A stretch of DNA of 64,000 bases from a bacterium (GTDB lineage Bacteria > Bacillota > Clostridia > Oscillospirales > Oscillospiraceae): positions 1 through 64,000 of the forward strand of contig SFVI01000001.1 in NCBI GenBank assembly GCA_004560305.1, in the 5' to 3' direction. The notes beneath the pieces are model-generated. The model saw nothing but the letters and a program-made list of their open reading frames with translations. It had not been told where the DNA came from and made no database searches. The translations under genes and the position numbers were made by a program. Below, piece after piece: positions 24,503 through 33,646 of the stretch. The number at the start of each line of letters is the position of its first letter. Position 1 is the stretch's first letter.

Positions 24503-25894
24503 TTAAGAATTTGCGGCCACGGGCTGCTCCCTGATCATCCGGCTCATCCGCCGCAGCTCCTGGCACAGCAGAGCAAAGACCACCAGGGCAGCCATGCAAT
24601 CGCTGACCGGCCCCGCATACAGCAGGCCCTGGATGCCGAAAAAATGGGAGAACAGGAACATATTGGGTATGAAAAACAGGATCTGCCTGGTCATGTTGCT
24701 GATGATGGCCTTTACCGGTCTGCCGATGGACTGGAAGAAAATGCCGGTGGGGATGATAAAACCCAGCAGAAAGCAGACGGAAAGAAACTCGCGGAAGCAT
24801 TTGACGGCAAATTGATTATACAGTGCGCTCTCCTGGCCGAAGGCGGACACGATCACCTGGGGGCACAGCTGGAAACAGAGCCAGCCGCAGACCGAGACCA
24901 GGCTGCCGACGGCGATGGTGCGCAGATATACCGTTTTCACCCGGGCAAATTTCTTTGCGCCGTAATTGTAGCCCACGATGGGCTGGCTGCCGATGCCCAG
25001 ACCCACCATCACACTGACGATGATGGAATTGACCTTCATGACGATGCCGAAGGCAGCCAGAGGAATGTCTGCGCCATAGATACTCTCCCCGCCATATTTT
25101 ACCAGCAGGCGGTTCATGCAGATGATCACCACGGTAGAGGCTGCCTGGGTGAAAAAGCTGGAAATGCCCAGGGGCAAAAAGCCTTTCAGGACAACCCCCT
25201 CAAAGCGGAGATTTCTCCTTTCAAAGCGAACATTCTGGAACCGGGGGATGTAAGCCAGGGCCAGGATCATGTTCAGGGCCTGGCCGATGACGGTGGCCCA
25301 GGCCGCGCCGGCCATCCCCCAGCCAAAGCCCAGAACAAACAGGGCGTCCAGTGCCACGTTGGTAATACAGCCGCTGAGCATACAGATCATGGCGTAGCGC
25401 GGGTTGCCCTCGGCCCGGATCAGGCTGGAAACGGTCATACTCAGGCATACAAAGGGCACCCCCAGCATGGTAATGCGTCCGTATTCCATGGCGTAGGGCA
25501 GCACGGCCTCTGTACCGCCGCAAAGCCGCACAATGGGCAGCAGGAACAGTTCCCCCAGCAGCGTCATCACCAGGCCCGCCGCCAGCGCCAGAGCCGAGCC
25601 GTTGCCCATAGTTCTGGCCGCCAGCTGATGTTGCCGCTCCCCCAGCTTCAGGCTGAAATAAGCCACGCAGCCGTCCGCGATCATGGTACTGACGGCCATA
25701 GAGGTGGTCACCAGGGGAAAAGTCACATTGGTGGCGGCGTTGCCCATATAGTTCACGCCCCAGCCGATAAACACCTGGTCCACAATGTTGTAAATCGAGT
25801 TGACCACCATAGAGATAATGGCGGGCAAGGAGAACTTCAGCATCAGGCGGCCAAGGCTCTCACTTTCAAACATGGAAAGTTGGTTATTCTGCAT
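24503..25894 (-). CDS. MATE family efflux transporter
   Basis: 463 residues with about 12 hydrophobic helices in two repeated halves (LMLKFSLPAIISMVVNSIYN near the start; VLKGFLPLGISSFFTQAAST at about 235), typical of MATE cation/drug antiporters of the MepA/DinF type. GSQPIVGYNYGAKKF is a typical family segment. Start MQNNQLSMFESE at 25894 with AAGGA upstream; an upstream extension into 25996 runs through the operon-end hairpin and is not homologous. Single-gene unit; substrate unknown. Confidence 0.88.
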   Translation of the reverse strand: MQNNQLSMFESESLGRLMLKFSLPAIISMVVNSIYNIVDQVFIGWGVNYMGNAATNVTFPLVTTSMAVSTMIADGCVAYFSLKLGERQHQLAARTMGNGSALALAAGLVMTLLGELFLLPIVRLCGGTEAVLPYAMEYGRITMLGVPFVCLSMTVSSLIRAEGNPRYAMICMLSGCITNVALDALFVLGFGWGMAGAAWATVIGQALNMILALAYIPRFQNVRFERRNLRFEGVVLKGFLPLGISSFFTQAASTVVIICMNRLLVKYGGESIYGADIPLAAFGIVMKVNSIIVSVMVGLGIGSQPIVGYNYGAKKFARVKTVYLRTIAVGSLVSVCGWLCFQLCPQVIVSAFGQESALYNQFAVKCFREFLSVCFLLGFIIPTGIFFQSIGRPVKAIISNMTRQILFFIPNMFLFSHFFGIQGLLYAGPVSDCMAALVVFALLCQELRRMSRMIREQPVAANS

Positions 25895-25996
25895 AATCCT
25901 TCTCGCATTATTTTTATAGATTTTTCTTGGCGCATAGAGCCTAACATAATATAAAACCTTTGTAAAGCCCTTTCTTGTCTCCCCAGGGCCGCGCAA

Positions 25997-26039
25997 AATT
26001 ATGTAAACCGTTCTGCACTGCAGAACGGTTTACATAATT
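25997..26039 (-). terminator. Long hairpin at the end of the polysaccharide operon
   Basis: A perfect 19-base-pair stem (25997-26015 with 26021-26039) starts 10 bases after the last glycosyltransferase stop. Its outer arms contain TTTACATAATT, matching the 14-bp repeat at 16464. The following T-run is short (TTTT). Confidence 0.75.
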
Positions 26040-26049
26040 ATTTTTCTTT

Positions 26050-27168
26050 TCAATGCAGCTTACAGTAGGCCAGATAACTGCCGTAGTTCCCGCTGCGCAT
26101 CGCCTTTTCCAGGCAGGCCAGCCGCCGGTCCCCGGTATGCCAGTCCGGGAAATTGCGCTGAAGGAAGTCGGCATACACGGTAAAAATAGCCTGCTGTACT
26201 TCCCCGCTTTGCAGATGGGTGCGGCTGTAGGTCTGAACGGCCATGCTGAGCAGATAATCATAATACGCTTCCGTAAGCGGCAGGCCGAAAAGCTGCCGGT
26301 CCCGGAACAGATGCATGGTGATATACAGGGAGTCCAGGCTCTTACCGCGGCTTCGGCTCTTTTTTGTAATCCCGCCCGGGTTCTGGCGATAAAGAACGAC
26401 ACTGTTCTCCACGCCCCAGACTGTTTTATCCTGGTTTTTGACCAACGGCAGAACAATCTGCCGCATAATGCTGTCCTGATACCAGTAGTCTTGGGGAAAA
26501 GCCAGCTCGCAAAACAGCTCCCGTCGGATCACCTTGCCCCAGACATAGCCTTCGCAGTCCCGAACCGGGTCAAGGGCCCCGGCCCTGTGGCTGTGACGGC
26601 GAATGACCTGGCCCTCCGTGTCCACCTCGGTGTAATTGCCCTCCACGATCCAGGCATTGTTCTCTGTGGCCGCATCCATCAGGCTCTCGATGGCGCCGGG
26701 GCAGAGGCAGTCGTCCGAATCCAGGAACATCAGGTAGTCCGCATTGGCTAGCTCCAGTCCCCGGTTTCGGGCGCCGGAAAAGCCCCGGTTCTCCTGGTGA
26801 ATTACCGTCAGGCCCTGGAAACTGTCCAGAATGCTGCCGGTAGCGTCCGTGCTGCCGTCATCAATGACGATCAGGCGGAAACTGTGCTTCGTCTCCTGCT
26901 CCAGCACAGAGGTGACACATTGACTGATATACTTCTCCACATTATAGGCCGGAACAATGATGTCCAGCTCCGCTGCCGGCCCTGCCGGCGACTGCCTGCG
27001 TGGGATGTGACAGGAACTGCCAATATCCGGGGAGGTCTCCCGGAGCAGCGCCATAGCTTCTTCCGGCTTCCCACCCGCTGCCCCCTTGTATTTTGCGGAG
27101 TAAAACGGTGCCGCCAGCCGGTAAGCGCTGTGGCCCAGGCCCAGCTTTTTCAATATCTTCGCGGTCAC
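26050..27168 (-). CDS. Glycosyltransferase family 2
   Basis: 372 residues. A GT-A domain begins at about residue 68: LDIIVPAYNVEKYI, IDDGSTDATG, ENRGFSGARNRGL and the metal-binding FLDSDD. A C-terminal helical region follows. It transfers a nucleotide sugar to the growing surface polymer on the cytoplasmic face. GTG at 27168 fits GAGGT upstream (6 bases); a TTG two codons earlier is too close. Last gene of the 15-gene operon, 10 bases after the dehydrogenase. Confidence 0.9.
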   Translation of the reverse strand: MTAKILKKLGLGHSAYRLAAPFYSAKYKGAAGGKPEEAMALLRETSPDIGSSCHIPRRQSPAGPAAELDIIVPAYNVEKYISQCVTSVLEQETKHSFRLIVIDDGSTDATGSILDSFQGLTVIHQENRGFSGARNRGLELANADYLMFLDSDDCLCPGAIESLMDAATENNAWIVEGNYTEVDTEGQVIRRHSHRAGALDPVRDCEGYVWGKVIRRELFCELAFPQDYWYQDSIMRQIVLPLVKNQDKTVWGVENSVVLYRQNPGGITKKSRSRGKSLDSLYITMHLFRDRQLFGLPLTEAYYDYLLSMAVQTYSRTHLQSGEVQQAIFTVYADFLQRNFPDWHTGDRRLACLEKAMRSGNYGSYLAYCKLH

Positions 27169-27177
27169 TCTCAAACC

Positions 27178-28410
27178 TCAGTCCCGCGAAAACAGGTCCC
27201 GGGTGTAGACCTTGTCCTCCACATCGCTCAGCTCCCCGCTGCTGCGGTTGGCAATGATCACATCACACATGGCCTTGAACTTGTCCAGATCGTTCACCAC
27301 GGGGCTGTTGAAGAAATTATCCTCTTTCAGCGTAGGCTCATACACCACCACGGAGGCGCCCTTGGCCTTGACCCGCTTCATAATGCCCTGAATGCTGGAA
27401 GCCCGGAAATTATCGGAGCCGGACTTCATGGTCAGCCGGTAGATGCCGATGACGCAGGCATTGCCTGGCACGCCGTTGAGGCCCTTGGTGCCGCCGCCGT
27501 AATAGCCGGCCTTTTTCAGCACCTGCTCGGCAATAAAGTCCTTGCGGGTGGAATTGGCCTCCACAATGGCCCGGATCAGGTTGTTGGGCACATCCTCATA
27601 GTTGGCCAGCAGCTGCTTGGTGTCCTTGGGCAGGCAGTAGCCGCCGTAGCCGAAGGAGGGATTATTGTAATGGCTGCCGATGCGGGGGTCCAGGCAAACG
27701 CCCTGGATAATCTGCTTGGTGTCCAGGCCGCGGACCTCGGCATAGGTATCCAGCTCGTTGAAGTAGCTGACCCGGAGGGCCAGATAGGTGTTGGCAAACA
27801 GCTTGATGGCCTCCGCCTCGGTCAGGTTGGTGATCAGCACCGGCACTTCCGCATCCAGAGCTGCCTCCTTCAGCAGGGAGGCAAAGCCCTCCGCCTTCTT
27901 CAGCAGGCCCTCATCGCTCATCACGGTGCCTACCACGATGCGGCTGGGGTGCAGGTTATCGTAGAGGGCCTTGCCCTCCCGCAGGAATTCCGGGGAGAAG
28001 ATGATGTTGGGGTTCCGGAACCGCTCCCGGATGCCCTTGGTATAGCCCACGGGAATGGTGGACTTGATGACCACCAGGGCATTGGGGTTAACACGGGTGG
28101 TGATCTCCAGCACGTCCTCCACAGCGGAGGTGTCAAAGTAGTTCTTATTGGGATCGTAATTGGTGGGGGCGGCCACAATGACAATATCTGCGCCGGAATA
28201 AGCTGCCTCTTTATCCAGCGTGGCGGTGAGCTGCAGCTCCTTTTCCGCCAGGTACCGGCTGATCTCCTGATCCACGATGGGGGATTTCCGGGCGTTGATC
28301 ATATCCACCTTGGCCTGGGTGGTGCTGACAGCCACCACTTCATGTCTCTGGCTGAGAAGCACCGCCAGAGACAGGCCCACATAGCCCACACCTGCTACCG
28401 CTATTTTCAT
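27178..28410 (-). CDS. UDP-glucose 6-dehydrogenase (nucleotide-sugar dehydrogenase)
   Basis: 410 residues. An N-terminal Rossmann motif GVGYVGLSLA, the central KSTIPVGYT and SPEFLREGKALYDN motifs, and the catalytic cysteine in FGYGGYCLPKDTKQL (about residue 258). This is the UDP-glucose/GDP-mannose dehydrogenase family. UDP-glucuronate is the likely product because a UDP-glucuronate epimerase-like gene lies two genes upstream. ATG at 28410, two bases after the previous stop, uses GGAGG inside that gene's end. Confidence 0.92.
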   Translation of the reverse strand: MKIAVAGVGYVGLSLAVLLSQRHEVVAVSTTQAKVDMINARKSPIVDQEISRYLAEKELQLTATLDKEAAYSGADIVIVAAPTNYDPNKNYFDTSAVEDVLEITTRVNPNALVVIKSTIPVGYTKGIRERFRNPNIIFSPEFLREGKALYDNLHPSRIVVGTVMSDEGLLKKAEGFASLLKEAALDAEVPVLITNLTEAEAIKLFANTYLALRVSYFNELDTYAEVRGLDTKQIIQGVCLDPRIGSHYNNPSFGYGGYCLPKDTKQLLANYEDVPNNLIRAIVEANSTRKDFIAEQVLKKAGYYGGGTKGLNGVPGNACVIGIYRLTMKSGSDNFRASSIQGIMKRVKAKGASVVVYEPTLKEDNFFNSPVVNDLDKFKAMCDVIIANRSSGELSDVEDKVYTRDLFSRD

Positions 28411-28412
28411 AT

Positions 28413-29009
28413 TCAATGAACCTCCTTGTTTTTGCCCATATCCAGCCGGCCCTTATGGCTGACGATCTGGGCCGGGTTGCCAGACACAGTTACATTTTCC
28501 TCATGGATACTCCTGTTAACCACGGAGTTTGCGCCAATGACCACATTGCTGGCAATATCCGCGTCGCCGCAGATCACAGCGCCGATGAATACCAGCACAC
28601 CATCCCCGAGACGGGGCACCGCATCGTTAAAGCCTCCGGCTACCATGGAGGTATTCACATGCAGGCAGCAGTCCTCACCGCCCCGCACCCTGTCGTTAAC
28701 ATGGATTTCGCCCACATGCATCAGCCGCAGGCCCCGCCCGAAGGTGTTGGGAGGAACGTGCATCCCGTATTTGATCTGAAACTGCAGAAGATGCATTTTA
28801 TAGAGGCTTGCCAGAATTTTATGGCCGCTGTTGATATAATACTCCGTCTTTCTCAACAGCACCTGGTGCCTTCGGAGAACCGCATTGTCTCCCAGCATCA
28901 GCAGGTTCATCAGGCGGTATTTTCCACTGTTGGGATAGCGCGCCGTTTCCACCGCCAGCCAGTCCTTCAGTTCCGCCTTGGTCTGGATGCGCTTATATTC
29001 TCTCTCCAT
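28413..29009 (-). CDS. Serine acetyltransferase-like hexapeptide acyltransferase
   Basis: 198 residues: a helical N-terminal part and a left-handed beta-helix C-terminal part with hexapeptide-like turns (GRGLRLMHVGEI, VFIGAVICGDADIASNVVIGANSVV, then VSGNPAQIV). CysE-like, but inside a polysaccharide operon it more likely O-acetylates a sugar, or supplies O-acetylserine. GGGAGAAGG precedes the ATG. Confidence 0.8.
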   Translation of the reverse strand: MEREYKRIQTKAELKDWLAVETARYPNSGKYRLMNLLMLGDNAVLRRHQVLLRKTEYYINSGHKILASLYKMHLLQFQIKYGMHVPPNTFGRGLRLMHVGEIHVNDRVRGGEDCCLHVNTSMVAGGFNDAVPRLGDGVLVFIGAVICGDADIASNVVIGANSVVNRSIHEENVTVSGNPAQIVSHKGRLDMGKNKEVH

Positions 29010-29023
29010 AGGCCTTCTCCCTT

Positions 29024-30112
29024 TCAGAGCTTGTAGTATTCCTTGTACCAGCGGACGAACTTCCGCAGTCCCTCCCGCAGCGGCGTACTGGGCTTGAAGC
29101 CGAACTCCCGCTCCAGAGGTTCCGTATCCGCGTAGGTGATGGGCACATCGCCGGGCTGCATGGGCACCAGCTCCTTGTGTCCCTCAAAATCATAGTCCGC
29201 CGGCAACACCCCGGCGTCCACCAGTTCCTCCTGCAAAATGGTGACAAAGTCCAGCAGATTCTCCGGGTGATTGTTGCCGATATTATACACCATATAAGGA
29301 GCCACCGGCAGGCCGTCCTCCCCGGTCTGACGCTCCGGGGAACGCTGCATGATGCGGATCACGCCCTCCACGATGTCATCGATGTAGGTGAAGTCCCGCT
29401 GGCAGTTGCCGTAGTTGAAAATTTTGATGGTCTGTCCAGCCCGCAGCTTGTCGGTAAAGCCGTAATAGGCCATATCCGGCCGGCCGGCAGGACCATAGAC
29501 CGTAAAGAAACGCAGGCCGGTGCTGGGGATATCGTAAAGCTTGGCATAGGCATGAGCCAGCAGTTCGTCCGACTTCTTGGTGGCCGCATAGAGGCTGATG
29601 GGATTGTCCACCTTATCGTCGGTGGAATAGGGAACTTTTTTGTTGTTGCCATAGACCGAAGAGCTGGAAGCATAGACCAGATGCTCTACGCCCCTCTCCC
29701 CGCCGTCATAAGAGTGGCGGCAGGCTTCCAGAATGTTATAAAAGCCGATCAGGTTGGATTCAATGTAAACCCCGGGATTCTCAATGGAGTAGCGCACCCC
29801 GGCCTGGGCTGCCAGATTCACCACCACCGAGGGCTTGTAATCGGCAAAAAGCTTGTCGATCAACGGCTTCTCCGCCATGTTGCCCCGGATGAAGCTGAGG
29901 CGGCAGCCAGCAGTTTCCCGCTCTTTAGCCACTTTCTCCAGCTTCTCCAGGCGATATTCCTTCAAGCTGACCTGGTAATAATCGTTCATGCTGTCGATGC
30001 CCACCACGTGGATGCCATCAAACTTTCTCAGCAGTTCCTCGCTGAGGAAGCTGCCGATAAAGCCGGCGGCGCCGGTGACCAGAACCGTCTTGTTATGGAG
30101 TGAAATATTCAT
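29024..30112 (-). CDS. NAD-dependent epimerase, UDP-glucuronate 4-epimerase-like
   Basis: 362 residues of the extended SDR family: TGAAGFIGSFLSEELL nucleotide-binding motif, NLAAQAGVRYSIENPGVYIE, the SSSVYGNN serine motif and catalytic Tyr-Lys in YAATKKSDELLAHAY. The sequence most resembles CapI/LspL-type enzymes that convert UDP-glucuronate to UDP-galacturonate, and the operon also encodes the dehydrogenase that makes UDP-glucuronate. Three bases separate it from the flippase gene. Confidence 0.9.
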   Translation of the reverse strand: MNISLHNKTVLVTGAAGFIGSFLSEELLRKFDGIHVVGIDSMNDYYQVSLKEYRLEKLEKVAKERETAGCRLSFIRGNMAEKPLIDKLFADYKPSVVVNLAAQAGVRYSIENPGVYIESNLIGFYNILEACRHSYDGGERGVEHLVYASSSSVYGNNKKVPYSTDDKVDNPISLYAATKKSDELLAHAYAKLYDIPSTGLRFFTVYGPAGRPDMAYYGFTDKLRAGQTIKIFNYGNCQRDFTYIDDIVEGVIRIMQRSPERQTGEDGLPVAPYMVYNIGNNHPENLLDFVTILQEELVDAGVLPADYDFEGHKELVPMQPGDVPITYADTEPLEREFGFKPSTPLREGLRKFVRWYKEYYKL

Positions 30113-30115
30113 TGT

Positions 30116-31555
30116 TCAGCCCTTCTTCATTTGTTTCATGTGGTCCAGAATATACAGAAAGCTTTCGATCTTCATCAGCCGGCATAGAATTATGTAAACT
30201 ATCACGCCGGTTGCGATCTGAATGACCAGCTTCAGGAGCAGGGGCATGGCCAGCAGCCCCACAGCCCAAACGGCCATGCCCATCAGGACAGAGGCCAGGA
30301 TGGTTTTTGCCACCGCCTTAAACTGTTCCCTGACGCCGTAACCCAAAAGCAGACCGCTGGGTATGGCGCACACGATGGCGTCGATCCATGCGCTCAGGGC
30401 AAAGCTGTAAGCCATGGCGATCACGAAGTCAAAAGCGAACACGGTAATTGCCAGGATAAGCAGCATCAGCACTCGACGCACAAACTCCAGCTTCATATAG
30501 ACATCGCTGCGGCCCATGGCCTTGATGGCCACCAGGTTGGGCGCCGTCAGGGCACTGGCGGCATGGCCGATGCACAGCACCTCCATGAACACCACACTGG
30601 GAAGCCACTTCTCTGTCAGCAGCAAGCGGATAAAGGTGTCTGCAACTGCTGACAGTCCAACCATTGCCGGGATAACAATCAAGGCGCTCAGGCTAAGTGA
30701 ACGGTGCAGAATTCCCCGCAGCACACCCTTGTCATCCTGGGCTTTGGCAAGGACCGGAAACATCACCGACTGGACAGAGGAGTCCAGCGCCGAAGAGATC
30801 ACAAAAGGAATCTGGTTGCCCCGGTCATAATAGCCCAAGGCTTCCGTGGAAAACTGCTTGCCGATAATCAGGGATCGCAGATCGTAATACAGGGAGCACA
30901 GCAGCGAGGAAGCCAGCATCTTCCAGCCGAAGCCATAGAGCACCTTTGCCCGGGCAACGGAGAAAGTGAGCCGGGGAAACCAGCGCACCGCCGCGAACAT
31001 GGCGATGCAGTTGACCAGGGTATGGGAGAAATAATAGACCACCAGGGTCCAGATCCCCGCCCCGGCAAAAGCCAGTGCCACAGCCAGCGCACCGGAAACA
31101 CAGGTAGCCGTCAGGCTGCAATACATAATCTGCTTAAAGCGCATTTCCCGCTGCATCCGGGCCATCAGGATGGAGTCGTAGGAGCTGAAGAACACAGAGA
31201 AGATATACACACGCAGGGGCAGCAGCATTTCTGGGCTTTTGTAATAGTTGGCAAGCAGCGGCGCCCCGGCGAAGACAAGCGCCGCAATCACCACCGACAG
31301 GACCATGCAGATGTAGAACACGGTGGAATAATCTCTGTCGTCCACGTCCTTGTTCTGCACCAGGGCTGTTCCCAAGCCGCCCTCAATGATGCTCTGGCTC
31401 AGGTTGATGACCACGGTAATCAGGGCAATCTGGCCGAACACCTCCGGGGAGAGCATCCGGGCCAGCAAGATGCTAATGACAAAGCCCAGCCCTTTTACGG
31501 AGAAGCGCTCCACGGTTTTAAAGATCAGCGACTTTATGATTGTGCCTTTGTTCAT
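30116..31555 (-). CDS. Polysaccharide flippase (Wzx/PST family)
   Basis: 479 residues, about 12-14 helices. The N-terminus (FKTVERFSVKGLGFVISILLARMLSP, broken here only by length) and LLANYYKSPEMLLPLRVY, SILMARMQREMRFKQI match the TuaB/WzxC branch of polysaccharide exporters, which flip undecaprenyl-linked units across the membrane. TuaB is the teichuronic-acid flippase of Bacillus, consistent with uronate genes here. Its ATG overlaps the upstream glycosyltransferase stop (ATGA). Confidence 0.88.
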   Translation of the reverse strand: MNKGTIIKSLIFKTVERFSVKGLGFVISILLARMLSPEVFGQIALITVVINLSQSIIEGGLGTALVQNKDVDDRDYSTVFYICMVLSVVIAALVFAGAPLLANYYKSPEMLLPLRVYIFSVFFSSYDSILMARMQREMRFKQIMYCSLTATCVSGALAVALAFAGAGIWTLVVYYFSHTLVNCIAMFAAVRWFPRLTFSVARAKVLYGFGWKMLASSLLCSLYYDLRSLIIGKQFSTEALGYYDRGNQIPFVISSALDSSVQSVMFPVLAKAQDDKGVLRGILHRSLSLSALIVIPAMVGLSAVADTFIRLLLTEKWLPSVVFMEVLCIGHAASALTAPNLVAIKAMGRSDVYMKLEFVRRVLMLLILAITVFAFDFVIAMAYSFALSAWIDAIVCAIPSGLLLGYGVREQFKAVAKTILASVLMGMAVWAVGLLAMPLLLKLVIQIATGVIVYIILCRLMKIESFLYILDHMKQMKKG

Positions 31556-32661
31556 TGGCTCTTCCTTTTTTCAATAACGCTTAGAATATAGTCCCGGTAC
31601 TGGCCACAGATTTCCTCTCTTCCATGGGTCTGGCGAATCTCCAGCGCTCCCCGGGAAAGCTTTTCCGCCTGGGCCGGGTCATCGGCGATCCGCTCCATGG
31701 CGGCGGTGATGGCCGCTACATCGTCCACCGGCACCAGCAGTCCGCTCACGCCATCCCGGATCAACTCCGCCGGGCCGAAATCGCAATCGGTGCAGACACA
31801 GGGCAAACCGCAGGCCATGGCTTCAATCAGGGCATTGGGCATCCCCTCGTACCGGCTGGTCATGACAAACATGCCCATGTCCCTGATCTCCTGGATCACA
31901 TGGGGCCGGTTGCCGTGGAGGATGATTCTGTCCTCCAGCCCCAGCTGCGCAATCAGCTGCCGCAGCACCGGCTCATCTACCCCCCGGCCAAAAATGTTCA
32001 GCACATGTTCCGGGTGGCTCTCGTGGAAAAGAGCGAAGGCTTTGAACAGCACATCATAGGCCTTCTGATCATTGTCCAGCCGGCCCACCGCGCAGATGGC
32101 CTTGTGGTCCCGGTCAGCAAAGGACGTTACTTCCTCCGGAATATCCTCTGAGAACAGGCCGTTGTGGATCACAGCCCCGATTTTTTGCAGCCGCTCCGGG
32201 AATAGGGCCTTCACCCGCTCTGTCTGAAAGATGAAGCCGTCCGCCTTTTCCAGTAACAGGCATTCTATCTTGATGGCCGCGCTTTTGGGGCGGAAAGCCG
32301 GGTTGGCCCGCTCGGAGCAGATCAGAGCAGGTCCACCATGGCTTCTGGCCAATAGCATCTGCACGCTGAGTTTTGAAGAAAAGACCAGAACCGCATCCGG
32401 TTCTTCCTTTGCCAGCCAGCGGTATATTTTTTTCTCTGTATTCAGGAAACGCCGGATGGACTCCCATTTATTAGCCGAATCGCCGGAAACTCCGAGCCCG
32501 GTAACCTTTACTTCCGGGCTCAGTTCATACTCCGTTTCCCCGTCATCCAAGGTGAGAATGCTCACCTGGTCTCCCCGGCGCAGGAAGTCGTTGGCCAGGC
32601 AGCAGATCACCCTTTGGGCGCCGCCCCGTTTCAGATTTCCGTAGAAGAAAGCAATTTTCAT
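31552..32661 (-). CDS. Glycosyltransferase family 4
   Basis: 369 residues, GT-B fold. The N-terminal motif NLKRGGAQRV (acceptor side) and the C-terminal nucleotide-sugar motif SRYEGMPNALIEAMACGLP (E-x7-E) are clear; AVGRLDNDQKAYDVLFKAF starts the donor domain. Retaining cytoplasmic glycosyltransferase of the surface polymer. Substrate not predictable. AAAGGA lies upstream of the ATG. Confidence 0.9.
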   Translation of the reverse strand: MKIAFFYGNLKRGGAQRVICCLANDFLRRGDQVSILTLDDGETEYELSPEVKVTGLGVSGDSANKWESIRRFLNTEKKIYRWLAKEEPDAVLVFSSKLSVQMLLARSHGGPALICSERANPAFRPKSAAIKIECLLLEKADGFIFQTERVKALFPERLQKIGAVIHNGLFSEDIPEEVTSFADRDHKAICAVGRLDNDQKAYDVLFKAFALFHESHPEHVLNIFGRGVDEPVLRQLIAQLGLEDRIILHGNRPHVIQEIRDMGMFVMTSRYEGMPNALIEAMACGLPCVCTDCDFGPAELIRDGVSGLLVPVDDVAAITAAMERIADDPAQAEKLSRGALEIRQTHGREEICGQYRDYILSVIEKRKSQ

Positions 32662-32665
32662 TGGT

Positions 32666-33601
32666 TCATTCCTTTTCTGGCAGCATCAGCCAGCCGCCGA
32701 TTGTTTCATCCCATTTTGGGGGATCGAAGGGGAGCATCCCGCTGCAAGGAGTAAATGTAAGTTCGGAGAAATAGATTCTTCCTCCAATTTCGTACATATC
32801 CACCCGGAGGAAGGGGCTGTCCACTGCCTGCGCCAGCACATTGGCCTGCTGGATCATCTTCCCCAGCCCTTCCGGCTTATAGGGCAGTTTGTCAAAAGCG
32901 GCGAAGTCCGTCCGCTTGAAGGGCAGATCGTTTCCCTCCAGATCATAGAAGGAGATATGTGCCGTGGCGTGATCCTCCAGACCCTGAGAAACATACATGA
33001 ACCGGGCCTGTCCATTGAAGCAGAAGAATTTGTAATCGATCAAACCATCCTTCTGCCGGTCATCTTCCATGTATTGTTCCGCGAAAATGCAGGGCTTTAC
33101 CTCTTTATAAGGCCATTCCCGGCTGCTCATGTAGTAATTTGCCTGCAAATGCCGGTTTAATTTCTGCTTTGCGGCCTGCTGATCCAGTCTGCTCTTATCC
33201 CGGCAGACCACCAGCCCGCCGCTGTCGTGGTTGCATTTGAGGACGAACTGCTCCGGCAGGGCGTCAAAATCAATTTCTTCCGCACTTTTCCAAGGGCCGC
33301 CTACCAGGGGAATCAGATACTCGGCACCAATCTTTTCGGCTATATACTGCCGCACCGCAAATTTATCCACCAGCAGGGTATACAGGGGCTTGCGGTCATA
33401 GAGCTTCAGCCATTGGAGCTTCTGGTTAAAGGTTCTGGGCCTGTCCAGATCAAGCGGATAGCCCATCTTCGCCTTGAACGCCAGTTTCAAATACCGCTCA
33501 TCGTCCATCCAGTCCAGCAGATGGCGGTTGTCAAAGAAATTGAAGACTCTCTCCCGGCTGGTAAAGAAATCCAGCACATCTTTCATCCCTCTGTATTGCA
33601 T
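32666..33601 (-). CDS. TupA-like ATP-grasp ligase (copy 1)
   Basis: 311 residues. RTFNQKLQWLKLYDRKPLY, LVDKFAVRQYIAEKIG and QFVLKCNHDSGG form the N-terminal and ATP-binding parts; DYKFFCFNGQ and FLRVDMYEIGGRIYFSELTF carry the C-terminal metal/ATP-binding acidic residues. This is the ATPgrasp_TupA family, named after TupA, linked in Bacillus halodurans to teichuronopeptide (glutamate/glucuronate polymer). Expected reaction: ATP-dependent amide bond formation between an amino acid and a uronate or another amino acid. Paralogous to the next gene. Confidence 0.9.
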   Translation of the reverse strand: MQYRGMKDVLDFFTSRERVFNFFDNRHLLDWMDDERYLKLAFKAKMGYPLDLDRPRTFNQKLQWLKLYDRKPLYTLLVDKFAVRQYIAEKIGAEYLIPLVGGPWKSAEEIDFDALPEQFVLKCNHDSGGLVVCRDKSRLDQQAAKQKLNRHLQANYYMSSREWPYKEVKPCIFAEQYMEDDRQKDGLIDYKFFCFNGQARFMYVSQGLEDHATAHISFYDLEGNDLPFKRTDFAAFDKLPYKPEGLGKMIQQANVLAQAVDSPFLRVDMYEIGGRIYFSELTFTPCSGMLPFDPPKWDETIGGWLMLPEKE

Positions 33602-33646
33602 AAGCCGTTCCTTTCTCTTTCCGCACAGCAGAATCGTTTTCCTTTA